The notes beneath the pieces are model-generated. The model made no database searches and was not told the DNA's origin. It worked only from the letters and a program-made list of their open reading frames with translations. Of a stretch of 64,000 nt of DNA, positions 37,371-46,424 are shown one piece after another. The stretch's first letter is position 1; the number at the start of each line of letters is the position of its first letter. The translations under genes were made by a program, and so were the position numbers. Source of the DNA: Dyella acidisoli (GTDB lineage Bacteria; Pseudomonadota; Gammaproteobacteria; Xanthomonadales; Rhodanobacteraceae); NCBI RefSeq assembly GCF_030160295.1, contig NZ_BSOB01000016.1, forward strand, positions 51,730 to 115,729, in the 5' to 3' direction.

Positions 37371-38137
37371 GCCTGTATATCGACACCCAAGGCAGCGGCC
37401 CGATTCCGCTGGTGATGCTGCACGGCTGGGCCATGCACGGCGGCATCTTCGGTCCGCTCGTCGACGTGCTACGCGAACACTGCACGATGTATCTAGTCGA
37501 TCTGCCTGGTCACGGCTTTTCGCGCGATTGCGGCCTGCCGCTGGAGCCGCAGGTTTGCGCACGCGCCATTGCCGACGCCACGCCGTCGGCGATCTGGCTG
37601 GGTTGGTCGCTCGGAGGACTGGTTGCTCTGCAGGGTGCATTGGATTTTCCGGAACAGGTGCGCGGCCTTGCCATGCTATGCGCCACACCGCGTTTTGTGA
37701 GTGCTGATAACTGGCCGCAAGGACGTGACCCTTCACTGGTGCGCCAGCTCGCCACCGATCTGGAAACCGACTACCACGCCACCATCGAGCGTTTCCTCGC
37801 CCTGGAAGTGATGGGCAGTCCCGATCCACGCGGCGAACTGCGCAAGCTGCGCGGCGAGGTGTTCGCGCGTGGCGAACCCGATCTGCGGGTGCTGCAGGAA
37901 GGTATCCGCCTACTGGACGAGACCGACTTGCGCGCTTGCCTGCCGCGCCTGACTCGCAGCAGTTGGTGGAGCGCCGGGCGCCTCGATCGGCTGGTGCATC
38001 CTTCTGCAATGGAATGGTCCGCTCAAACCAGCCAAGGCGAATTCCATGTGATTGCGCGCGCCGGGCACGCACCTTTTCTGAGTCATGCGGAGGCCGTCGC
38101 GCAAACGCTGCGGCCCTGGCTGGAGGCGAACGCATGA
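37367..38137 (+). CDS. bioH: Pimeloyl-ACP methyl ester carboxylesterase
   Basis: 256 residues, alpha/beta-hydrolase. [15 protein letters not shown] is the oxyanion region, VDLPGHGFS follows, and the nucleophile elbow [10 protein letters not shown] gives Ser81; the acid is in [10 protein letters not shown] and the base is His in [11 protein letters not shown]. BioH removes the methyl group added by BioC once the pimeloyl chain is complete. It overlaps trhO and bioC by ATGA junctions. Confidence 0.95.
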   Translation: MSLYIDTQGSGPIPLVMLHGWAMHGGIFGPLVDVLREHCTMYLVDLPGHGFSRDCGLPLEPQVCARAIADATPSAIWLGWSLGGLVALQGALDFPEQVRGLAMLCATPRFVSADNWPQGRDPSLVRQLATDLETDYHATIERFLALEVMGSPDPRGELRKLRGEVFARGEPDLRVLQEGIRLLDETDLRACLPRLTRSSWWSAGRLDRLVHPSAMEWSAQTSQGEFHVIARAGHAPFLSHAEAVAQTLRPWLEANA

Positions 38138-39015
38138 GCGATTTCCAGATCGATACACAACGCGTACGCACCAACTTCAGCCATGCTGCAGCTAGCTACG
38201 AACAGCACGACGCTTTGCAACGCGAAGTGCAGCAGTTACTGCTGGAACGTTTGGACTTCTATCTACAACAACCCGAGCGCGTCATCGACGTAGGAGCAGG
38301 CACTGGCCGCGGCAGTGCGTTGTTGAAGAAGCGCTATGGCAAGGCACAGGTGATTGCCGTGGATGCGGCGCTGCCGATGCTGCGTACCGCCAAATCGCAC
38401 GCCAGCTGGCTTAAACCGTTCATACGCGTGTGTGGCGATGCGACCGCTTTGCCTTTGCCTGATCACAGCGTCGACGTGCTGCATTCCAATCTGTGCTTCC
38501 AGTGGATCGACGATCTACCTGCTTTGTTTGGCGAATGCGTGCGCGTGCTGAAGCCCGGCGGCATGCTGCTGTTTTCCACCTTTGGCCCCGATACCCTGCG
38601 CGAACTGCGTGCGGCATGGGCGGCAGTGGACCAGCATTCGCACGTCGGCCGCTTCCTGGATATGCACGACCTGGGCGACGCGATGATCACAGCCGGCCTG
38701 CGCGATCCCGTGCTGGACGTGGATCGTTTCACGCTGACTTACAGCGAGCCAAAAGCGTTGTTACGGGAGCTCAAGGGCCTGGGTGCCACACATGCCGACC
38801 GCGGCCGTGAGCGCGGCCTTACCGGCAAAGGGCATTTCCGAGGCATGCTGGCGGCATACGAATCCATGCGCGTGGATGGCCGCATTCCCGCTACGTGGGA
38901 AGTGGTAACGGCACATGCCTGGGGTCCACCGCCCGGGCAATCCCGCCGTGCGAAAGGCGGCGGCGAGATTGCCAGTTTTTCGATCGACAGCCTGCGCGGT
39001 TCGCGTCGCCGCTGA
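38134..39015 (+). CDS. bioC: Malonyl-ACP O-methyltransferase
   Basis: 293 residues from the ATG that overlaps the bioH stop. FSHAAASYEQHDALQREV is the BioC N-terminus, VIDVGAGTGRGSALLKKRYG the SAM site (about 50-69), and VDVLHSNLCFQWIDDLPALF and RVLKPGGMLLFSTFGPDTLREL complete the class I methyltransferase fold. It methylates malonyl-ACP to start pimelate synthesis. The stop abuts the stop of the convergent LptA-like gene with no bases between. Confidence 0.95.
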   Translation: MSDFQIDTQRVRTNFSHAAASYEQHDALQREVQQLLLERLDFYLQQPERVIDVGAGTGRGSALLKKRYGKAQVIAVDAALPMLRTAKSHASWLKPFIRVCGDATALPLPDHSVDVLHSNLCFQWIDDLPALFGECVRVLKPGGMLLFSTFGPDTLRELRAAWAAVDQHSHVGRFLDMHDLGDAMITAGLRDPVLDVDRFTLTYSEPKALLRELKGLGATHADRGRERGLTGKGHFRGMLAAYESMRVDGRIPATWEVVTAHAWGPPPGQSRRAKGGGEIASFSIDSLRGSRRR

Positions 39016-39600
39016 TTACTTCTGCGGCGCGGCTGCACTGGCGGCTGGCGCCGGCGCGGTGGAAGCCGGCGAAGCATTTTCACCCTGCCGCTGCTTGGGC
39101 AGATAGGTCATGCTCACGTTGCCGGTGCCCGTGAAATAGGCGGTGTTGGTGTTGTAGGTGAGCTTGTCGGCATGCGCCTCGCCCATGCCCTGCTGGGTGA
39201 CTACGGCGTTCGGCTGCAGCACGGCGATGCCGTTGATGTTGTCGTAATCCAGCGTCGGTGCTTCGCCGGTCATCAAATGATTGTTGTCGTCCAGCTGTTC
39301 GATGTGCGCCGGGCGACCTTTCATGACGATGCGGCTGACCTGGCTGTCGGCATCCAGGTAGAGCTGGGCGACATCGCCCTTGGCCTTCATGGTGCCCTGT
39401 GTGACCACCACGTTGCCGGTCAGCGTAGTGATGGTGTTGGGCGCATTGAAACCGTTGACCGACGCTTGCGAGGTGGTCATCGGCTGGTTGCGATCGCCAG
39501 TCTTGGCGTGGGCGGCCATGGGCAGGAAGAGTGCCAGCGTGGCGCATAGCCAGAGCATGGAGACGCCATGTCGCATACAGGGTTCTTGGAACGGCTTCAT
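39016..39600 (-). CDS. lptA: LptA-family periplasmic LPS-transport protein
   Basis: 194 residues. A signal peptide (about 1-32, ending AAHA) precedes an OstA-like beta-jellyroll: NTITTLTGNVVVTQGTMKAKGDVAQLYLD, IVMKGRPAHIEQL, LTYNTNTAYFTGTGNVSMTYL. LptA bridges inner and outer membrane for LPS. AAGGAG spaced 9 bases from the ATG at 39600 decides this start over the ATG at 39576. The acidic-to-neutral C-terminus is Ala/Pro-rich. It is not next to lptB or lptC here, so the assignment rests on the domain alone. TAGAAT 30-40 bases upstream of the start could be a -10 box. Confidence 0.85.
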   Translation of the reverse strand: MKPFQEPCMRHGVSMLWLCATLALFLPMAAHAKTGDRNQPMTTSQASVNGFNAPNTITTLTGNVVVTQGTMKAKGDVAQLYLDADSQVSRIVMKGRPAHIEQLDDNNHLMTGEAPTLDYDNINGIAVLQPNAVVTQQGMGEAHADKLTYNTNTAYFTGTGNVSMTYLPKQRQGENASPASTAPAPAASAAAPQK

Positions 39601-39693
39601 GTGTGGCGTCTCCTTCGTCCGGTCATCATCGTCATTCTATTGAGTTTTTTGTTGCTGACTAACATCCAGAAACTGAAACAAAACCTCAAACAG

Positions 39694-39732
39694 CCCCTCC
39701 CCCTGCTTGCAGGGGAAGGTTGGGAGGGGGTG
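39694..39732. repeat. Palindromic repeat, GCAGGGGAGGG subtype (copy I)
   Basis: CCCCTCCCCCTGCTTGCAGG then GGAAGGTTGGGAGGGGGTGA. It faces copy J across a near-palindrome ACTTGCGGGAAAATTTCC, so 39694-39802 can form one long hairpin. Confidence 0.8.
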
Positions 39733-39762
39733 AACACTTGCGGGAAAATTTCCGGCAAGTAC

Positions 39763-39802
39763 TCACCCCCCGCCCTCCCCTGCACGCAGGGGAGGGGGCG
39801 GC
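39763..39802. repeat. Palindromic repeat, GCAGGGGAGGG subtype (copy J)
   Basis: CTCACCCCCCGCCCTCCCCT then GCACGCAGGGGAGGGGGCGG, opposite to copy I. It is between the LptA-like gene and tag. Confidence 0.8.
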
Positions 39803-39831
39803 TCTTCGCAAGGATGTAGATCTACGCGCTC

Positions 39832-40413
39832 TCAGCGCTTTGTCGCGCACACCTTGTGCCTAAAGCATTCCACCAGGTGATCGTTGACCATCCCTGTCGC
39901 CTGCATGAAGGCATAGCAGATGGTGGTGCCAACGAAACGAAAACCGCGCTTTTTCAGCGCCTTGCTCATGCGATCGGACACCGGCGTGCTGGCCGGCACT
40001 TCACCGCGCGCGTGCCAGGTATTGCGGATAGGCTTGCCATCGACGAATGACCACAGATAAGCATCGAAGCTGCCGTGTTCGTCGATCGCTTCCAGGGCCA
40101 CCTTGGCGTTGTCGCGCACGGAAGTGATCTTGAGGCGATTGCGAATGAGTCCTGGATCGAGCAGTAGCTTTTCCAACTCACGATCCTTCATCGCGGCGAC
40201 GCGGGCGATGTCGAAATCATGGAATGCGTGACGGTAATGATCGCGTTTATGCAAGACGGTGCGCCATGAAAGGCCGGCTTGCGCACCTTCCAGGCACAGG
40301 AATTCGAACAGGGCGCGATCGTCGTGCAACGGTACGCCCCACTCAGTGTCGTGATAGGCCTGCATCAACTCACCATCAGCTGCCCAGTGGCAGCGTGTGC
40401 GTGCGGTCGCCAT
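39832..40413 (-). CDS. tag: DNA-3-methyladenine glycosylase I
   Basis: 193 residues, the family length. MATARTRCHWAADGELMQAYHDTEWGVPLHDDRALFEFLCLEG is the start; CHW and the C-terminal HLVECFRHKVC supply the structural zinc ligands (Cys, His, His, Cys) at opposite ends. LSWRTVLHKRDHYRHAFHDFD and KALKKRGFRFVGTTICYAFMQATG match Tag. It excises 3-methyladenine from alkylated DNA. A single gene on the minus strand. Confidence 0.97.
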   Translation of the reverse strand: MATARTRCHWAADGELMQAYHDTEWGVPLHDDRALFEFLCLEGAQAGLSWRTVLHKRDHYRHAFHDFDIARVAAMKDRELEKLLLDPGLIRNRLKITSVRDNAKVALEAIDEHGSFDAYLWSFVDGKPIRNTWHARGEVPASTPVSDRMSKALKKRGFRFVGTTICYAFMQATGMVNDHLVECFRHKVCATKR

Positions 40414-40473
40414 TGCTCTTCCCTTCGACTCGAAGGATCGCAGGATACCGCCACACCGCTCAGGACAGCCAAC

Positions 40474-41220
40474 TCAGTGCGAGATCTCCAGGCTGCAGTG
40501 TGCTGCACCAGCGCTCCGGCAACTGAGGTGCCTCACGCGGACTTTCTTGCCCACCACCGCCGCACCGAGCAGGCCTTCCACATAGCCACCATAAAATCTG
40601 CACCCGGAACGGCCGCCCGGCTCGCACAAAGGGCTGCGGAGTACGTGCACATGCACGCCACGCTGTTCGATATCAGCCAGTTGGCGCAAGGTGGGTACCG
40701 CTATGCGCCTGATCGCGTCACCCAGGTTTAGCAGCGGCCCGTCGGTATGGTCTCGCTTGTAGATCCATGCACCCATGCGTCGGCCAGTTAGAAACAACGA
40801 CGGCTCACGCGCAGAATCAGCCACGCTGTTTTCCAACATGGTCAGCCCGGCATAGACATGCGGAAAATCCTGTATCAGTTGCGGGAACAGGCCTTCGATT
40901 TGCACGATGTCAGCGGCGACCGCAAAAGGAACCTCGACCGCTCGTAACGGCGTATTCGATGGCGCCACGGCAATCGCCGTCGCCTCTTCGCAAAGAGCCG
41001 CTTCGAAGCTGCGCACGCGGCGATGCGTACCCAGCATTTCCTCCAATGCAAAACGCTGCTCGGATGGACCACGCACAACCATGGATAGCCACGCACCACG
41101 CCCATCGTGCGTAAGACGCTGACGCAGCAGTGCATAGTGATTCGCGGTGATGACTTGCCCAAGCTCCAAAACCAAGCCCTCTCTCTGATCGGAGAGAACT
41201 TGTATTTCCAGCTCGATCAT
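40474..41220 (-). CDS. ACT-like plus V4R-domain protein
   Basis: 248 residues. The N-terminal part (IELEIQVLSDQREGLVLEL..., then FALEEML) resembles an ACT-type regulatory domain. The C-terminal region is V4R-like (4-vinyl-reductase): C199 and C207 in CEPGGRSGCRFYGGYVEGLLGAA and C234 and C242 in VRHLSCRSAGAAHCSLEI, the characteristic cysteine/glycine pattern. V4R domains bind small hydrocarbons or metals in transcription regulators, so a ligand- or metal-responsive role is plausible. GGGGG precedes the ATG. No DNA-binding domain is present. Neighbours give no hint. Confidence 0.75.
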   Translation of the reverse strand: MIELEIQVLSDQREGLVLELGQVITANHYALLRQRLTHDGRGAWLSMVVRGPSEQRFALEEMLGTHRRVRSFEAALCEEATAIAVAPSNTPLRAVEVPFAVAADIVQIEGLFPQLIQDFPHVYAGLTMLENSVADSAREPSLFLTGRRMGAWIYKRDHTDGPLLNLGDAIRRIAVPTLRQLADIEQRGVHVHVLRSPLCEPGGRSGCRFYGGYVEGLLGAAVVGKKVRVRHLSCRSAGAAHCSLEISH

Positions 41221-41516
41221 AGGCCCCCCTGTGGCTCGATGCTGGGTGACGCATAGTTACCGAGCGGCAGAATGAGCGATTTCCGGCATGCAAGCCGTGA
41301 TTGGCTTCAAAATTCGTTGCGCATGAGTGGACGTACGTCGCATACGGCGCATGTCGTGCCGCCATAGTCGTGCGTACATTCCCGTGAGACACAGGGTGAC
41401 GCGATCATGACAGCTACGCCTTTCGCACCTAACGGAAAGGCGCAGCCATGGATTGGCTCAAAAGATCGCCCAGCTCTGGAAACAGACCCATTGCACCCCG
41501 CGCCTATCCGGCTCTT

Positions 41517-42467
41517 TCACCAGGGCAGCGCGTCGATATCCACATTACCGCCAGTCAGCACCAGACCGACCCGATGGCCGGCGAAACGTTCGCGCTGCTT
41601 CAGTACCGCGGCGAACACGGTGGCGCTCGATACCTCTACTACCAGCTTCAGCGTCTGCCATAGCAGCTTCATGGCAGCAATGGTTTCTTCGTCGCTTACG
41701 GTGATGATGTCCACGCGATGTTCGTGCAGAGCCTGCAGATTCGGCTCGCCAATCAACGCTCGCAGCCCATCGCAGATCGTGTCGGGCGTGAAGTGCTCGA
41801 TGCGTGCGCCACGCGCCAGCGATTGCGCTGCATCCGACGCGCCCGACGGCTCGGCACCGTACATGGCGATGGTCGGCGAGATGCTGTGCGCGGCAATCGC
41901 GCAACCGGCCTGCAAACCGCCGCCGCCGATGGGCGTGATGATTGCATCCAATCCCTCGGTCTGCCGCAGCAGTTCCAGCACCAGCGTTCCCTGCCCTGCC
42001 ATCACGCGTGTGTCTGCGTAGGGATGCACCATCACCGCTCCAGTGGCTTGCTGGATTTCCGCAGCCTTGGCTTCGCGCGCAGCAATACTTGGTGCGCAAC
42101 GATGCAGTGTGGCACCCGCCTGCTCGATCGCCTCCACCTTGGCACGAACGGCACCCTCGGGAACGATCACGTGAGCGGTGATGCCGCGCGTAGCCGCTGC
42201 CATGGCCAATGCGTTGCCATGATTGCCGGAGGAATGTGTTACGACGCCGCCTTTTACCTCCTCGTCGCTCAACGACCACACGGCGTTGCATGCGCCGCGG
42301 AATTTGAACGCGCCACCGCGCTGCAGGTTTTCGCACTTGAAGTGCAGCTGCGCGCCGACCATCGCATCCAACGATGCATGCCGCAGCACGGGTGTCAGCA
42401 CCGCATGCGGCGCTATGCGCGCACCGGCGTCGTATATGTCATCCGGGCTCGGCAGTCGCACGCTCAT
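41517..42467 (-). CDS. PLP-dependent serine/threonine dehydratase or racemase
   Basis: 316 residues. Fold type II PLP enzyme: AFKFRGACNAVWSL (PLP lysine K55), VTHSSGNHGNALAMAA, ITPIGGGGLQAGCAIA and VGLVLTGGNVDIDALPW. It is shorter than biosynthetic IlvA and lacks ACT repeats, so serine racemase or a catabolic dehydratase is more likely; the reaction cannot be chosen. It overlaps the aldose epimerase-like gene by ATGA and is its downstream partner. The apparent ORF extension upstream (to 42656) overlaps the epimerase and is not used. Confidence 0.88.
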   Translation of the reverse strand: MSVRLPSPDDIYDAGARIAPHAVLTPVLRHASLDAMVGAQLHFKCENLQRGGAFKFRGACNAVWSLSDEEVKGGVVTHSSGNHGNALAMAAATRGITAHVIVPEGAVRAKVEAIEQAGATLHRCAPSIAAREAKAAEIQQATGAVMVHPYADTRVMAGQGTLVLELLRQTEGLDAIITPIGGGGLQAGCAIAAHSISPTIAMYGAEPSGASDAAQSLARGARIEHFTPDTICDGLRALIGEPNLQALHEHRVDIITVSDEETIAAMKLLWQTLKLVVEVSSATVFAAVLKQRERFAGHRVGLVLTGGNVDIDALPW

Positions 42468-43465
42468 GTCCGATCGATTTCCACGCCGCAACGGAATACG
42501 CGCTCGGCGCCCGCCTCCAGCCGAATGGCATCCGCGCAATCCGGACGATTGAACGCATTGGACATGCTTTCCATCGGTTCCAGCGCCACCGCCCGGCGCA
42601 CATCGCGACTCACCGTGTCGGCGGTGAACACCAGCACCACGCCGTGCTCCTGCCACATGCTGACGCGCAAGCCGCTGGCCGGATCGCGCAGACGCGTGCG
42701 CACGCGACCATCGTCATCATGCACGAGATCTGCGTAGGCATGATCGATCTTGGTCTCGCCGATCGGCTTGACCTTGCGGAAATCCAATGCTTCGGGCGCC
42801 TGATCCAGTGATTGGAAAGCATCCACGCCCGGCAGGGGAATCAGCTCGTCTGAGGTGCGAACAAGCTGCTTGGCGGGTACCTGCAACTCCCATGTGTCCA
42901 GATCGCCGTCGAAGCGAAAGTAAGGGTGCCAGCCGAAGAAGCATGGTGCAGCTGTGTCGCCGATGTTGCGCATGCTCACCGCCAGCGACAAACCTTGCGC
43001 ATCGAGCGTATAGGTCACCGCCAGATCGATCGCGAAGGGGTAACCGGGAAACACGCCAGGACGAATCACTGACGTGATGAATGTGATCTGCACACTATCG
43101 GCATCGACATGCTGACTGGCGACATCAAAATCCACGGTGCGCACAAAGCCGTGCCGGATGCCGCGCTGCGCGTCCACGCCGGGCTGCATGTCGTACGACT
43201 TGCCGTCGAACGTATAGTGCGCATCGGCGATGCGATTGGCGAATGGCGCCATGATGGAAGAACGCGAACTGGGGCAGCGCACCAGTTCCTCGGCATCGCG
43301 ATAGCCGTCGATCAGCTCATAGGTAACGCCATCGATCGTTTGCTCGAAAGACACCAGGTTGGCACCACGGCGCGCCACGCGGGCACACCGGCCATGCTTG
43401 GCGTCGCGCAGAACGAACATGTCATGCGTACCCCACTGGGCCTTTTCGATACTGAATGCGCTCAT
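42464..43465 (-). CDS. Aldose 1-epimerase family protein
   Basis: 333 residues from the ATG before SAFSIEKAQWGTHDMFVL. Galactose mutarotase-like fold: NLVSFEQTIDGVTYELIDGY, FANRIADAHYTFDGKSYDMQPG, the catalytic His in QRGIRHGFVR, FFGWHPYFRFDGDL (second His), and the KIDHAYADLVH and VALEPMESMSNAFN C-terminal active-site segment with the general base glutamate near it. It equilibrates sugar anomers; the true sugar is unknown. Coupled by a 4-base overlap to the dehydratase. Confidence 0.88.
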   Translation of the reverse strand: MSAFSIEKAQWGTHDMFVLRDAKHGRCARVARRGANLVSFEQTIDGVTYELIDGYRDAEELVRCPSSRSSIMAPFANRIADAHYTFDGKSYDMQPGVDAQRGIRHGFVRTVDFDVASQHVDADSVQITFITSVIRPGVFPGYPFAIDLAVTYTLDAQGLSLAVSMRNIGDTAAPCFFGWHPYFRFDGDLDTWELQVPAKQLVRTSDELIPLPGVDAFQSLDQAPEALDFRKVKPIGETKIDHAYADLVHDDDGRVRTRLRDPASGLRVSMWQEHGVVLVFTADTVSRDVRRAVALEPMESMSNAFNRPDCADAIRLEAGAERVFRCGVEIDRT

Positions 43466-43535
43466 CCGCTTGTCCTGTCGATCAAAGGGCCTCATGTTAG
43501 CCTGACCCGTCCCCCTACTTCATCGGTTTGCCCTC

Positions 43536-46181
43536 ATGACGCTTGTCAACGAAACCGCCCCGATCCGCCTGCGCGATTACCGCCGCCCCGATTGGTCGGT
43601 GGAGGCTATCGAACTGGAGATCGATCTGGGCATCGACAGCACCGAGGTCACATCGCGCATCACCCTGCACGGCGATCCGGCGAAGGCGGAGCCGCTGCGG
43701 TTGGATGGCGAGGAGTTGGAGCTGCTCACCATTTCTCTCGACGGTCGCGCACTCAATGCCGAGGACTACCGCTATGAAAAGGGCGTACTGGAAGTGAGCG
43801 ACGCCCATGGCGGCAGCGTGCTGGAAACACGCGTACGTGTGCAGCCGGCAGCCAACACCACCTTGGAAGGCTTGTATCTGTCCGGATCACGCGAGCATGG
43901 GTTCCTGTTGACACAGTGCGAAGCCGAAGGCTTTCGCCACATCACTTTCTTTCCCGATCGGCCGGATGTGCTGGCGCGTTTCACGGTGACCTTGCGCGCC
44001 GATCGTGAGCGCTTTCCGGTGCTGTTGGCGGGAGGAAACCCGGCTGGTAGCGGCACGCTCGCCGACGGTCGCCATTGGGCGAAGTTCGTCGATCCACACC
44101 CTAAGCCGTGCTACCTGTTCGCACTCGTTGCCGGACGATTGGAAAACATCCAGCGCGATTACCTCACCGCGGACGGGCGCGAGGTAAAGCTGGTGATCTG
44201 GTCGGAAGCCAACGTGATTGACCGGTGTCATTACGCACTGGATGCATTGGAACGCTGCATGCGCTGGGATGAGCACAAATATGGCCGTAATTACGATCTG
44301 GATGTGTTCCACGTCGTGGCCACGCACGATTTCAACATGGGCGCGATGGAGAACAAAGGTCTCAACATCTTCAATGCCAAGTACTTGCTGGCCGACCCGG
44401 ACAGCAGCACCGATGAGGAATACCGCGCCGTCGAAGCGGTAGTGGCACACGAATACTTCCACAACTGGACCGGCAACCGCGTCACCTGTCGCGACTGGTT
44501 CCAGCTTTCGCTCAAAGAAGGGCTTACGGTATTTCGCGAGCAGCAGTTCTCCGCGGATATGAATTCGCTGCCCCTGAAACGCATCGAAGACGTAGCACTG
44601 CTGCGTCGCACGCAATTCCCGGAAGATGCAGGCCCCTTGGCGCATCCCGTGCGACCGGCGGAATACCGCGAGATCAACAATTTCTATACCGCCACCGTCT
44701 ACGAAAAAGGTTCGGAGCTGGTGCGCATGATCGCCGGCCGTCTGGGACAGGAAGGGTTCCGCCGCGGCATGGATTTGTATTTCGAACGACACGATGGGCA
44801 GGCAGCCACCATCGAGCATTTCCTTTCCGCGCTAGGCGATGCCAATCGCATCGATCTCACGCCATACCTGGCATGGTACGCACAAGCCGGCACACCGCGT
44901 TTGCACGCCAAAGGCGAATACGACTCGGCGCGACGCGAATACACGCTCACTTTGTCGCAGCAAACACGCCCGACACCAGGACAACCGGAAAAGACGCCGC
45001 TACCTATTCCCGTGAAGCTTTCGCTGTTCGATCGCAGCGGCACGATGCTGCCTTTGCATTTGCAAGGCGATGCGCAAGTGGACGGCACTGAACGAGTAAT
45101 CGTGCTGGACAAGCCGTCGCAACGCTTCGTGTTCAAACATGTTTCCGCACCACCTGTACCTTCACTCCTGCGCGGCTTTTCGGCGCCCGTCGTACTCGAG
45201 TGCGATTACTCGCCGGAAGAACTCGCTTTGCTGCTCACGCACGACGCGGACGGTTTCAACCGTTGGGAAGCAGGCCAGCAACTGGCCATGCTGGCCTTCG
45301 ATACCTCGCACGACGGGAACGATTCCGCCGCATGCAAAGCATGGTGCGATGCGCTGGCAGCGCTATTCACTCTACAGACCATCGACGATGCATTGCTGGC
45401 GGATCTGCTGACGCCACCTGGAGAGATCGAATTTGCGGATCGCCAGAGCGAAGTCGATCCCGCGAAAATTCATGCACAACGCCAGTCATTGCAACATCGC
45501 CTAGCCGAGCGAATCGGCGTCAGCGACTTGCTTGCGCGCTATCGCTTGCTGTCGACCGACTCTCATGCGCAACTGGAAGCCGCAAGTCAGGCGAAGCGTC
45601 GACTCAAGCGCCGCGTGCTCGAACTGCTGGTCTTGTTGGATGCTGATCAGGCGCACGAGCTGGCGGCAAAACAATATGACAGCGCTTCGGGCATGACCGA
45701 CCGTCTCGCTGCGCTAAGCGTGTTAGTACGCACGAATGCTACGCAAGCGAGCGCTGCGCTCGCGCATTTCCGCGAGCGTTACGCCGACAATCCGCTTGCA
45801 TTGGACAAATGGTTCACTGTGCAGGCCCAAGTGCCGGGTGACGCTGCGCTCGCCATCGTGCAGCGTCTTGAAAACGATCCCGCTTTCACGCTGAAGAATC
45901 CCAATCGCGCGCGCTCCCTGTTCGGCGCCTTCGCCAGCACCAATCCCAGCGGATTTCATCGGACGGACGGCGCCGGTTATGCATTGATTGCCGAACGCCT
46001 GGCGCAACTGGATGCGCTCAATCCGCAGATTGCGGCGCGTCTGGCCACTGCGTTCAATGGATGGCAGCGCCTGGAACCGGTTCGCCGAAGTGCTGCGCGG
46101 CTTGCGCTTGAAGGCTTGGCGCAGCGAGAAGGCTTGTCGCCCAATCTGAGCGAGATTGTCAGCAACGTATTGCAGCGCTGA
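43536..46181 (+). CDS. pepN: Aminopeptidase N
   Basis: 881 residues, full length for PepN. GAMEN (FNMGAMENKGLNIFN) and the zinc site HEYFHNWTG (His305, Glu306, His309) with Glu328 in LKEGLTVFREQ are present, followed by the beta and alpha domains. PepN is the main cytoplasmic aminopeptidase. It begins after a divergent aldose epimerase gene. A 10-bp hairpin follows the stop (46189-46212). Confidence 0.97.
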   Translation: MTLVNETAPIRLRDYRRPDWSVEAIELEIDLGIDSTEVTSRITLHGDPAKAEPLRLDGEELELLTISLDGRALNAEDYRYEKGVLEVSDAHGGSVLETRVRVQPAANTTLEGLYLSGSREHGFLLTQCEAEGFRHITFFPDRPDVLARFTVTLRADRERFPVLLAGGNPAGSGTLADGRHWAKFVDPHPKPCYLFALVAGRLENIQRDYLTADGREVKLVIWSEANVIDRCHYALDALERCMRWDEHKYGRNYDLDVFHVVATHDFNMGAMENKGLNIFNAKYLLADPDSSTDEEYRAVEAVVAHEYFHNWTGNRVTCRDWFQLSLKEGLTVFREQQFSADMNSLPLKRIEDVALLRRTQFPEDAGPLAHPVRPAEYREINNFYTATVYEKGSELVRMIAGRLGQEGFRRGMDLYFERHDGQAATIEHFLSALGDANRIDLTPYLAWYAQAGTPRLHAKGEYDSARREYTLTLSQQTRPTPGQPEKTPLPIPVKLSLFDRSGTMLPLHLQGDAQVDGTERVIVLDKPSQRFVFKHVSAPPVPSLLRGFSAPVVLECDYSPEELALLLTHDADGFNRWEAGQQLAMLAFDTSHDGNDSAACKAWCDALAALFTLQTIDDALLADLLTPPGEIEFADRQSEVDPAKIHAQRQSLQHRLAERIGVSDLLARYRLLSTDSHAQLEAASQAKRRLKRRVLELLVLLDADQAHELAAKQYDSASGMTDRLAALSVLVRTNATQASAALAHFRERYADNPLALDKWFTVQAQVPGDAALAIVQRLENDPAFTLKNPNRARSLFGAFASTNPSGFHRTDGAGYALIAERLAQLDALNPQIAARLATAFNGWQRLEPVRRSAARLALEGLAQREGLSPNLSEIVSNVLQR

Positions 46182-46188
46182 AAACGCG

Positions 46189-46212
46189 AACGGCGACCCG
46201 AAGGTCGCCGTT
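46189..46212. terminator. Hairpin after pepN
   Basis: AACGGCGACC (46189-46198) and GGTCGCCGTT (46203-46212) pair perfectly around CGAA. There is no long T-run on either side. It lies between the convergent pepN and a small minus-strand gene and may serve both. Confidence 0.5.
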
Positions 46213-46238
46213 GCGAGGCGGTGTTCTGAAAGTCCCGT

Positions 46239-46424
46239 TTACACGGGAAGATGATCCAGCTCGCTGAGCAGATGGCTCATGCGCGATTCAAGGCGCGGGC
46301 GAAGCTGCTCCTGCTGGACCAGGTCGCGCTCGACCAGATGATCCATCGCCAGTTCGAGGCGACCGATTTCGACCATCAGATCATGCCGCAAATACACTGG
46401 TGCGAACTCGTTGCTGTTACCCAT
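46239..46424 (-). CDS. Small conserved-looking protein, unknown function
   Basis: 61 residues, predicted helical: APVYLRHDLMVEIGRLELAM then DHLVERDLVQQEQLRPRLESRMSHLLSELDHLPV. Heptad-like spacing of leucines and charged residues suggests a coiled coil, similar in size to SlyX- or YdcH-like proteins, but the sequence does not clearly match them. The start MGNSNEFAP is chosen because the frame upstream is Cys/Trp-rich and noncoding-looking. It converges with pepN. Confidence 0.55.
   Translation of the reverse strand: MGNSNEFAPVYLRHDLMVEIGRLELAMDHLVERDLVQQEQLRPRLESRMSHLLSELDHLPV

Noticed and set aside
41407..42021. Plus-strand frame over the dehydratase gene
   Set aside because: Antisense shadow of the PLP enzyme on the minus strand, which carries all active-site motifs.
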